From assembly GCA_043798775.1 (NCBI GenBank), contig JAZDOL010000076.1, positions 1 to 10,645 of the forward strand: DNA of 10,645 bases. Direction: 5' to 3'. Below are positions 4,761-10,645 of this stretch, piece by piece; position 1 is the stretch's first letter; each line of letters opens with the position of its first letter. A model generated the notes under the pieces. It was given only the letters and a program-made list of their open reading frames with translations. It was not told the DNA's origin and made no database searches. The DNA is from CAZUEG01 sp043798775 (lineage in GTDB: Bacteria; Patescibacteriota; Minisyncoccia; Minisyncoccales; GWA2-46-15). The translations under genes were made by a program, and so were the position numbers.

Positions 4761-6281
4761 ATGAATAGAAAAGTTATTTTAGCCACGGTGTTTTTTACGG
4801 GAGCAGCCGTCTTGGTAATTGAAGTTACGGCGACCCGTATTTTGGCGCCATATTTTGGAAACACCCTTTATACCGTCTCCAGCATTATTGCCGTTATTTT
4901 GGGAGCTTTGAGTATCGGCTATTATTTTGGGGGAATTCTTGCCGATAAAAATCCGGATTACCGCCGGTTTTTTTATATCATTATCGTTGCCGCTATTTTT
5001 TGTTTGCTTATCCAACTGTTTTCTGTTTCGATTTTAAAAGATTTGGGATATGTCCTGAATATTAAGTGGGGGCCGTTAATTGTTAGTATGATAATTTTTT
5101 TTATCCCCAGCGCGCTTTTAGGAATGCTGTCTCCATATGCCGTTAAATTAATCAGCCACGATTTAGCAACTGCCGGTCGTGATTCGGGAATGATATTTTT
5201 TCTTTCAACATTAGGCAGTATTACCGGTAGCTTAATCACCGGTTTTTATTTAATTCCTAATTATGGTGTTTCCGCTATTATTATTGCTACCGCCCTTTTC
5301 TTATTCATTATCGGGGCAATTGGAATATTTTTGTTCAGGATTTCTTCAACAGAAAAATCATTTCTCAAAATGGAAATAGCTATTCTGTGTGGCATTCTTG
5401 GGATAATGATTGGAATGATGATGCTGATTTTTGCGACTTCAAAAAGAGATGATTCTACGATATTCCAAAAAGACGGATTATATGGCCGGATAAGAATTAC
5501 CACCCAAGAAATAAACAATCGTCCGGCGCTTAATCTCTATATCGACCGCACGAGAGAGGGGGCAGTATATACCGACAGTTACGAGTTGCCGGTCCGTTAT
5601 GCTAATTATTACTCTTTATATCAGTTGATTAATCCGGAAATGAAAACCGCTTTATTTTTAGGAGGCGGGCTTTATTCAATGCCGAGAGCGTTGTTAATGG
5701 ATAGTCAGGATATTGAAAATGTTGATGTCGCGGAAATTGACCCCGAACTATATATTTTAGCCAGAAAATATTTTAATTTGGTCGAAGACAGGCGACTAAC
5801 TAATAATGTTGGCGACGGGCGGCGTTTTCTAATTGAAACAAACAATAAATACGAAATGATATTTGCCGATGTTTATTATTCGCTGTATTCGATTCCTGTT
5901 CATTTCACTACCCGGGAGTTTTTTCAATTAGCTAAAAGTAAACTGGCCGATAACGGCTTTTTTGCGATGAACGTTATCGGCTCTTTGGATGAAAACAAAA
6001 ATGATTTTTTATTGTCCGAATTCAAAACATTCCAGTCGGTATTTAAAAACAGTTATATTTTTAGCGATTCGCCGAAGGGTAAAGGAATTCAAAATTTTAT
6101 TTTTCTTGGGATTAAAGACGAAGGATATAATCTTGATCTGATTGCGGGGCATAGCAGGTTGCCAATAATCGGCGACCTTGCTGATAAAATAATCAATCCG
6201 GCCGATTTGCCGTTAAATACGGCAATAATTCTTACCGACGATTACAGTCCGGTGGAAAAACTGACGGCCGATACTTTCTAA
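4761..6281 (+). CDS. Fused membrane (MFS-like) and spermidine-synthase-like protein
   Basis: The 506-aa protein has about seven membrane helices in its first half (roughly 5-24, 38-60, 70-92, 104-130, 143-165, 170-193, 204-226). They are followed by a cytosolic domain of the spermidine synthase/methyltransferase fold. The motifs there are LGGGLYSMPR (300-309), VAEIDP with the nucleotide-ribose-binding acid (323-328), GDGRRF (351-356), D370 in ADVYYS, and HFTTREF (381-387). The C-terminal TDDYSPVE (492-499) is a hallmark of this fused family. D370 and the Tyr residues after it sit where spermidine synthases have their catalytic Asp. True aminopropyl transfer in these fused proteins is unproven as far as I know. 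No polyamine decarboxylase gene is seen nearby. The start lies only 30 bp after a terminator and lacks a clear Shine-Dalgarno site. Confidence 0.88.
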   Translation: MNRKVILATVFFTGAAVLVIEVTATRILAPYFGNTLYTVSSIIAVILGALSIGYYFGGILADKNPDYRRFFYIIIVAAIFCLLIQLFSVSILKDLGYVLNIKWGPLIVSMIIFFIPSALLGMLSPYAVKLISHDLATAGRDSGMIFFLSTLGSITGSLITGFYLIPNYGVSAIIIATALFLFIIGAIGIFLFRISSTEKSFLKMEIAILCGILGIMIGMMMLIFATSKRDDSTIFQKDGLYGRIRITTQEINNRPALNLYIDRTREGAVYTDSYELPVRYANYYSLYQLINPEMKTALFLGGGLYSMPRALLMDSQDIENVDVAEIDPELYILARKYFNLVEDRRLTNNVGDGRRFLIETNNKYEMIFADVYYSLYSIPVHFTTREFFQLAKSKLADNGFFAMNVIGSLDENKNDFLLSEFKTFQSVFKNSYIFSDSPKGKGIQNFIFLGIKDEGYNLDLIAGHSRLPIIGDLADKIINPADLPLNTAIILTDDYSPVEKLTADTF

Positions 6282-6288
6282 TATTTCT

Positions 6289-6318
6289 TTTACGGATTAC
6301 AATGAAAGAGGATAAAAT
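6289..6318 (+). promoter_or_regulatory. Predicted promoter of the HAD-PAS-membrane operon
   Basis: TTTACG (6289-6294) and TAAAAT (6313-6318) are separated by 18 bp. They match the consensus at four and five of six positions. They lie in the 54-bp gap before the HAD gene, which would have a short leader. Confidence 0.35.
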
Positions 6319-6335
6319 AAATTATATTTATTGTT

Positions 6336-6932
6336 ATGCTTAAAGCTCTTATATTCGACCTAAATGGCGTTCTCGTTCAAGGTCCTTTTTTAAGCGAAAG
6401 ATTTAAAGACAAATACGGAGCACCCGTAGATGTATTTTTGCCGGCCTTAAAAGAAATAATGGCAAAAGTGAGAAAGCCGGAAGCCGGCGACGCTTTTTTA
6501 TATTGGCAACCATACTTCGCAAAGTGGGGACTGAAAATTGAAAAACAAGAATTTTTTAACTTTTGGTTTAAAGCAGAAAAAGAAGCGCCGGAAATTATTG
6601 AAATGGCGAGGGTAGTAAAGGCGCGGGGACTTAAATTATTCATTCTCTCTAATAACTTTGAAGAGCGCGCTATCTACTGCCGTGACCATTTTTCGTTTAT
6701 CCATGACATATTCGATAATGTCTATTATTCTTGGCAAACGGGCTTTGTAAAACCCGACCCTCGGGCATTTACCAATTTGTTATTTGTTAACGGATTAACA
6801 CCGGAGGAGTGTTTGTATATCGACAATACCGAAGAAAATATCGGCGTCGCCAGAGATATCGGAATGAATGCTGAAATTTACACCGATACCGCCGGATTAA
6901 AAAAAACACTAACATCCTTTGGCGCGCTATAA
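6336..6932 (+). CDS. HAD-family hydrolase, variant active site
   Basis: This is a 198-aa haloacid-dehalogenase-superfamily protein, probably a small-molecule phosphatase, with a helical cap at about residues 15-85. Motif I is FDLNGVL with nucleophile Asp8. The usual general-acid Asp two residues later is Asn10. Motif II is LSNN (Ser105), motif III is Lys139 in GFVKPDPRAF, and motif IV is YIDNTEEN, with a single Asp163 followed by Asn instead of a second Asp. The two Asp-to-Asn changes may lower or alter activity, although DLNG-type proteins are known in this superfamily. The substrate is unknown. The gene starts what looks like an operon: the next ATG is three bases after its stop. Confidence 0.87.
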   Translation: MLKALIFDLNGVLVQGPFLSERFKDKYGAPVDVFLPALKEIMAKVRKPEAGDAFLYWQPYFAKWGLKIEKQEFFNFWFKAEKEAPEIIEMARVVKARGLKLFILSNNFEERAIYCRDHFSFIHDIFDNVYYSWQTGFVKPDPRAFTNLLFVNGLTPEECLYIDNTEENIGVARDIGMNAEIYTDTAGLKKTLTSFGAL

Positions 6933-6935
6933 ATT

Positions 6936-7877
6936 ATGGAGAAAAAATCCGATCAAATTAACAATCTCGAGAAAGAGCTGGCTATTACCAAGGCCTGGCT
7001 GGAGGCGTTTTTCGAAGACGCTCCCGATGCGTATTTTGTTTGCGATATTACGGGAACATTTGTTAACGGGAATAAGGCGGCAGAAAAGATGAGTGGTTAC
7101 GAAAGGGGGGAGATAATTGGAAAGAATATGTTAAAAATAAAAATTATCCCCCTAAGCCAGATTCCTCGTCTTGCCCTCCGGCTGGCCGCCCATGCCGCAA
7201 AGCATGAGGTTGCTCCGGAGGAATATACTATAATTAGGAAAGATGGCAAAGAAGTTCCCGTGGAGATCACCGGTACGGTAGTAATAGTTGACGGAAAGCC
7301 GCTTATTATGGGCATTGCCCGCGACATTACTTTAAGAAAAAGAATCGAGCGAGATCTTCGCGACTCCGAAGAGCAGTTGGATGCCATTTTTGAAGGCAGT
7401 AAAGACGGCATTGTTCTCTTGGATAAAACGGGCAAAGTTATAAAGATCAATAAAACATTAATCGAATTAGGGGGAGTAAAGGAAAACGAAATTGTCGGTC
7501 AAAGAATAGGAGTTTTAAAGATGTTTACCCCGGCCAGTATTATTAAAATGATGTCGGCTTTTGCTCGCACATTAAGTGGATTATCGGTATCTCCATACGA
7601 AGTTGAAGCAATTGGCGCCGGCGGGAAGAAAATGATTGCCGAAATCCACGGTTCGATCGGCTACCGGAATGGAGAAAGTATCGGCGTGGTGGCGGTATTA
7701 AGAAATATTACCGAGAGAAAAGCCGTCGAAGAAGAGATTATAAAAAAAACCGTGGAATTGGAAAAGTTTAATAAATTAGCCGTCGGCCGGGAATTGAAAA
7801 TAATTGAGTTGAAAAACAAGGTCAAAGAACTAGAAGCGCAACTCGGTAAAATAGAAGGAGGTAATATTACTACTTAA
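6936..7877 (+). CDS. Soluble double-PAS protein with C-terminal coiled coil and no output domain
   Basis: The 313-aa protein has no membrane helix. PAS domain 1 (about 20-135) runs from AFFEDAPDAYFVCDITG to IMGIARDITLRK. PAS domain 2 (about 145-263) runs from LDAIFEGSKDGIVLLDKTG to VVAVLRNITERK. PAS domains sense small molecules, light, redox or voltage, or mediate pairing; the ligand here is unknown. A coiled coil follows (264-306) and contains KLAVGRELKIIELK (280-293). There is no histidine-kinase, GGDEF, EAL or DNA-binding domain, so the output must go through a partner. The next gene, four bases downstream, encodes a membrane protein with the same C-terminal motif, which suggests that the two coiled coils pair. 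The gene starts three bases after the HAD gene's stop. Confidence 0.9.
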   Translation: MEKKSDQINNLEKELAITKAWLEAFFEDAPDAYFVCDITGTFVNGNKAAEKMSGYERGEIIGKNMLKIKIIPLSQIPRLALRLAAHAAKHEVAPEEYTIIRKDGKEVPVEITGTVVIVDGKPLIMGIARDITLRKRIERDLRDSEEQLDAIFEGSKDGIVLLDKTGKVIKINKTLIELGGVKENEIVGQRIGVLKMFTPASIIKMMSAFARTLSGLSVSPYEVEAIGAGGKKMIAEIHGSIGYRNGESIGVVAVLRNITERKAVEEEIIKKTVELEKFNKLAVGRELKIIELKNKVKELEAQLGKIEGGNITT

Positions 7878-7881
7878 TAAA

Positions 7882-8739
7882 ATGAATCTGCAAAGTTCTG
7901 GAATCGGCGATCTGTTAAGTGATATCGGCGCCAGTTTTAGTTCGAAGAGAGTAACGTTGGTCACTTTTCTTGTTTTGTTGACGGGGGCAAAATTTTTATT
8001 AAAGCCCGATTTGCCGATTCTTATTATATATGTTATTGCATTATGGCTCTTATTATCATTTGTTTTTTGGTTTCTGATAAAACGACAAAGGAAAATAAAT
8101 GTTGTTAATACTATTCATTTTGTTTGGTTTACTCTGGAACTGGTGTTTATGACATTAATTATTCACTGGCTCGGTGGCGTTGAGTGGGTAGGGGTGATAT
8201 TCTATACGCTATTTTGCGTTTACGGAATTTTTCTTTTACCAAAGAACGCGGGCTACGCATTATCTTTTTTATCGGTTGTATTCTATGTTTCTTTGGTAAT
8301 TGCCGAATATATGCGGCTTATCGATCACCATGACTTTTTAAATCATGACGGGCTATATCTGGACGGGAAGTATGTTTTGATTACACTAATATTCACGGTG
8401 GGATTGTTTCATTTTTTAACTTTCGCAACAGGAATGTTTGCCAAACGGCTTAGAGAGCGTAGCCAAAGATTGGTTGAGGCAAGCGCCTTACTTGAAGACG
8501 CGAAGAATGTTTTAGAAGTTAGGGTTAAGGCGCGGACCGAGGAATTGGAGATCGTTAATCAAGGCCTTGACGAACATGTTCGCTTAAGGACAAAGGAGCT
8601 GGAAGAAAACAAGACCGAGTTGCAAAAAAAAGTGGACGAATTGGAGGCGATTCAGAAATTAATGGTTGGGCGGGAATTAAAAATGATGGAACTCAAGAAA
8701 GAATTAGATCAATTTAAAAAAATCGTAGCTAATAAATAA
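7882..8739 (+). CDS. Six-helix membrane sensor-like protein with long C-terminal coiled coil
   Basis: The 285-aa protein has six predicted membrane helices (about 24-40, 45-66, 77-96, 101-118, 123-141, 163-186). A cytoplasmic helical region fills 187-281. That region contains two related segments, RVKARTEELE (214-223) and VRLRTKELEE (233-242), a pattern usual in linkers of sensor kinases. Near the end is KLMVGRELKMMELK (259-272), almost identical to the motif in the PAS protein just upstream. No kinase core (H-box, N-box or G-box) follows; the protein stops. It thus looks like the input half of a sensor without a catalytic half. The arrangement suggests a membrane partner for the PAS protein. 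I cannot assign the membrane part to a named sensor family. Confidence 0.85.
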   Translation: MNLQSSGIGDLLSDIGASFSSKRVTLVTFLVLLTGAKFLLKPDLPILIIYVIALWLLLSFVFWFLIKRQRKINVVNTIHFVWFTLELVFMTLIIHWLGGVEWVGVIFYTLFCVYGIFLLPKNAGYALSFLSVVFYVSLVIAEYMRLIDHHDFLNHDGLYLDGKYVLITLIFTVGLFHFLTFATGMFAKRLRERSQRLVEASALLEDAKNVLEVRVKARTEELEIVNQGLDEHVRLRTKELEENKTELQKKVDELEAIQKLMVGRELKMMELKKELDQFKKIVANK

Positions 8740-8779
8740 AAATTGTCCGTAACCTGTAATAAATCATTTGTATAAACAT

Positions 8780-9391
8780 ATGAACAACGATAAATACACA
8801 CTTCCCGAACTTCCTTACAAATATAATGAATTATTGCCGTATATATCGAAGGAGCAGTTAACGATTCACCACCAAAAACATCATCAAGCGTATGTTAACG
8901 GCGCAAACACCATTTTGGAAAAGATTGTCAAGGCGCGGGTTGATGGCGTGGATATAGATATGAGGGCGGTCGCGAAAGAATTGTCGTTTAATGTTGGTGG
9001 CCACTTTTTTCATTCGTTGTTTTGGGCAAATTTAAAACCATCGACGGGAGAGATAAACGAGCCTATCGGGAAATTGCTTAAAACGATTATCAGTGAATTC
9101 GGAACCTTTGAAAGATTTAAAAAAGAATTTGCCCAAACAGCAATGACTGTTGAGGGATCGGGGTGGGCCGCCCTAACAATTTGCCCGACGACGAGACGAC
9201 CGATGATTATGCAAGTGGAAAAACATAACGCCAATTTATATCCGCAATTCCCAATTCTTTTAGTCATTGATATGTTCGAACATGCCTATTATCTCGATTA
9301 TAAAAACGAAAAAGCGAAATTCATCGATGCGTTTTGGAGTATCGTTAATTGGGGCGAGGTCGGTCGTCGGTTCGAGAAAGCCGTGTCTTAA
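8780..9391 (+). CDS. Superoxide dismutase, Fe/Mn family
   Basis: This enzyme converts superoxide to hydrogen peroxide and oxygen. It has about 203 aa, the usual length. The N-terminus is YTLPELPYKYNELLPY. The metal ligands are all visible: His30 (IHHQKHHQ), His78 (GGHFFHSLFW), Asp164 and His168 (VIDMFEHAYYLDYKN). The GSGWAAL segment is also typical. At the position where Mn and Fe enzymes of the E. coli type supply an active-site Gln there appears to be His149 (VEKHNAN), as in the mycobacterial and archaeal enzymes from memory. Metal use (Fe, Mn or either) cannot be decided. ATG 8780 is chosen because it precedes the family N-terminus closely. An upstream in-frame TTG at 8768 would add four residues. 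No signal peptide is seen, so it is cytoplasmic. Confidence 0.95.
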   Translation: MNNDKYTLPELPYKYNELLPYISKEQLTIHHQKHHQAYVNGANTILEKIVKARVDGVDIDMRAVAKELSFNVGGHFFHSLFWANLKPSTGEINEPIGKLLKTIISEFGTFERFKKEFAQTAMTVEGSGWAALTICPTTRRPMIMQVEKHNANLYPQFPILLVIDMFEHAYYLDYKNEKAKFIDAFWSIVNWGEVGRRFEKAVS

Positions 9392-9446
9392 TTTAATTCG
9401 ACAATATTTTAGTTTATTTCCGGCTTGACGAAGAGGCGGATTTTAT

Positions 9447-9475
9447 TTGACATAAGAGTAAATCTGTTTGATAAT
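9447..9475 (+). promoter_or_regulatory. Near-consensus sigma-70-type promoter for the 60-aa membrane protein
   Basis: A perfect TTGACA (9447-9452), a 17-bp spacer and GATAAT (9470-9475, five of six) lie directly before the ribosome binding site. This is the best promoter in the window. Confidence 0.75.
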
Positions 9476-9482
9476 AATATCG

Positions 9483-9493
9483 AAAGGAGGTGA
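9483..9493 (+). promoter_or_regulatory. Perfect Shine-Dalgarno site that fixes a GTG start
   Basis: AAAGGAGGTGA is fully complementary to the usual 3' end of 16S rRNA. It ends a few bases before GTG 9497, which supports that codon as the start of the small membrane protein. Confidence 0.85.
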
Positions 9494-9496
9494 CTC

Positions 9497-9679
9497 GTGG
9501 AGTACATTATTTTTTTGGCGATATTGGCCATCGGCTATGTCGTCATCAACGGTTTCGCGGGCGCCATCGCCCAAGGGACCTCTGAAGGGCCAACCACAAG
9601 CAGTAAAGCGTTGGGGTGGCTGGCCTTCGTCATAATGGCTGCGATTTTTATCGCAGTCGTTATCGCGTCAATAAAATGA
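9497..9679 (+). CDS. Tiny two-helix membrane protein of unknown function
   Basis: The 60-aa protein starts at GTG. It consists of a membrane helix (about 3-26), a short Gly/Ser/Thr-rich polar loop (27-37, with QGTSEGPTTSSK), and a second helix (38-58) ending in a single Lys. No family is recognised. It has its own near-consensus promoter, a perfect Shine-Dalgarno site and a terminator, so it is probably expressed well. A role as a small membrane subunit or stress-linked membrane peptide is possible but unproven. Its expression signals resemble those of the 111-aa gene at 3091 and are unlike those of the other genes here. Confidence 0.75.
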   Translation: MEYIIFLAILAIGYVVINGFAGAIAQGTSEGPTTSSKALGWLAFVIMAAIFIAVVIASIK

Positions 9680-9687
9680 CGCGGCGC

Positions 9688-9723
9688 AAAAATGGCTCAA
9701 ACCGCAAGGTTGGCCATTTTTCA
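9688..9723 (+). terminator. Intrinsic terminator after the 60-aa gene
   Basis: The outer stem aaaaatggc (9688-9696) with gccattttt (9713-9721) encloses an inner 4-bp hairpin, aacc-gcaa-ggtt. The T run at the 3' side fits termination on the plus strand. The A run at the 5' side would also allow some termination in the other direction. Confidence 0.8.
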
Positions 9724-9853
9724 TTACAATTTTAAGTTTAATAATTAAAAAGATTCATAATTATCTATAGGAATATTCACAAAACACTCTTAGAGCAGAG
9801 ACATTTTTATGCTAAAGTGAATTATTAGTTGATATAAGAAATAACCATTGATT

Positions 9854-10645
9854 ATGCCTAGAGGTCTTGGTGAAGCGCGGAAGTTTTTATCGCCGGAAGA
9901 CGAACAATTGTTAAAAGACGCCCGTAATGTTGAAATTCCCGTTGAAGAAAACGGCATATCTTCTGATCCGGCTGGCAGGCAGGAATTAATTAGTCAAAGA
10001 GTAGATGAAGCAAAAAAGATAGTAAGGGAAAGGATGCAAAGAGAAGTATACAGCCGGGCGCGGGATTTCGGCGATGAATTAATAAAAACTTATGAAGACG
10101 AACAATATTTGCCATGGAAACAAATAAAAATGGCACTTGAAGGAAAAGCATCATTTGTTAAAGATAGGCATAAATATGAAGCTATCCTCTCCAAAATCAG
10201 CGGCTTGTCTCAAGAGCAAAAATTGATTTTTCGGTCAATAATCGAAAACGCAGAAGAAGATCATCGCCGGACGCAAACCGCGCTCACTGCTTTAAGCAAT
10301 CTTAGCATCGGCGAAGCGATAAGAAAAAGGATTGGACGTTCTAAGGGTGAAATTTATTTTGACGAGGAAGCGGTCGGAAGAACATTATTTACGGCTGCCG
10401 ATAAAGACTCTGGCAAGCCGAAAGGTAAGGCGTGGTGCGTTAATAGGGGGTTATACGCCGAGCTTTATCTTGATAACGAGGAAGATGTCCAGCGGCTGTA
10501 TAGCCCGGAAGATGTTGTTATAGGGACTGATACCGTTGGCCAAAAAAAGAAATTCGTAAAAAAAATCGGCGGCTTCTTTTCATCCGATAAAAATATATCA
10601 ATACCCAATGTCGTCGTAGCGAAAATGGCAGGATTATTATTGCCG
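9854..10645 (+). CDS. 5' part of an unrecognised charged protein, cut by the window end
   Basis: Starting at ATG 9854 (MPRGLGEARKFLSPEDEQ), the frame is open for all 264 remaining codons and has no stop before the end. Length, codon use and composition like its neighbours support a real gene. The protein is hydrophilic and rich in Lys, Arg, Glu and Asp. It is probably mainly helical in the first 160 residues, followed by a mixed part with FDEEAVGRTLFTAADKD and a Cys in GKAWCVNRG. No signal peptide, membrane helix or known catalytic motif is seen. No Shine-Dalgarno site precedes the ATG. No function can be assigned. It is cut off at its 3' end, so any C-terminal domain is unseen. Confidence 0.8.
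   Translation, partial: MPRGLGEARKFLSPEDEQLLKDARNVEIPVEENGISSDPAGRQELISQRVDEAKKIVRERMQREVYSRARDFGDELIKTYEDEQYLPWKQIKMALEGKASFVKDRHKYEAILSKISGLSQEQKLIFRSIIENAEEDHRRTQTALTALSNLSIGEAIRKRIGRSKGEIYFDEEAVGRTLFTAADKDSGKPKGKAWCVNRGLYAELYLDNEEDVQRLYSPEDVVIGTDTVGQKKKFVKKIGGFFSSDKNISIPNVVVAKMAGLLLP

Noticed and set aside
4779..5518. Three minus-strand frames opposite the fused membrane/spermidine-synthase-like gene
   Set aside because: They are antisense shadows of hydrophobic coding sequence, with no start signals.
2181..9818. Shared word gcagagacat followed by TAAAGT upstream of the SIMPL gene (2181-2199) and of the last gene (9795-9818), as a common regulatory site
   Set aside because: The spacing differs (3 against 8 bases), and a single shared 10-mer in 10 kb is weak evidence.
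10332..10523. A 63-codon frame near the window end
   Set aside because: It is out of frame with, and fully inside, the longer open frame from 9854 that runs off the window.
1..10645. CRISPR array
   Set aside because: No regularly spaced repeats were found. The repeats present are one long inverted pair, one 17-bp direct pair and isolated palindromes.

Overview
The window looks like chromosomal DNA from an ultra-small-genome bacterium of the Candidate Phyla Radiation (Patescibacteria, Parcubacteria-like). This is an inference from gene content and style, not from a marker gene. The clues are AT-rich coding sequence with short gaps, mostly without Shine-Dalgarno sites. There is also a tRNA gene interrupted by a small group I intron, a tRNA-associated serine recombinase, a SIMPL-domain protein, a fused MFS/spermidine-synthase-like protein, and sensor-like proteins that lack a kinase domain. 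TGA is used as a stop, so the code is standard.

Region 1 (1-2213) is mobile or rearranged. A serine recombinase gene (323-1822) lies between two 150-bp inverted repeats (135-284 and 1561-1710) that match at 148 of 150 positions. The right repeat ends inside the 3' end of a minus-strand tRNA-Asn(GUU) gene (1704-2007), whose anticodon is split by a 229-nt group I intron (1745-1973). The recombinase reading frame runs through the right repeat and then antisense through the tRNA 3' exon and part of the intron. The same frame is open in the left repeat on the minus strand and continues into a different tail. Inversion between the repeats would therefore swap the C-terminus of the recombinase while leaving the tRNA end intact. 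This is the most unusual structure in the window.

Region 2 (2214-4730) holds short, mostly single-gene units on the plus strand, three of them closed by a clear intrinsic terminator. They encode a membrane-anchored SIMPL protein, a 111-aa protein resembling a degenerate receiver domain behind a very strong ribosome binding site, a histidine phosphatase carrying an in-frame palindromic insertion, and a small secreted four-cysteine protein.

Region 3 (4761-9391) encodes a seven-helix membrane protein fused to a spermidine-synthase-like domain. A probable operon follows: a HAD-family hydrolase, a double-PAS protein, and a six-helix membrane protein. The last two share a C-terminal coiled-coil motif of the form KLxVGRELKxxELK but have no output domain. 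A Fe/Mn superoxide dismutase with a His in place of the usual active-site Gln comes next.

Region 4 (9392-10645) holds a tiny two-helix membrane protein with a near-consensus promoter, a perfect Shine-Dalgarno site and a terminator. It ends in the 5' part (264 codons) of an unrecognised charged protein that runs off the window.
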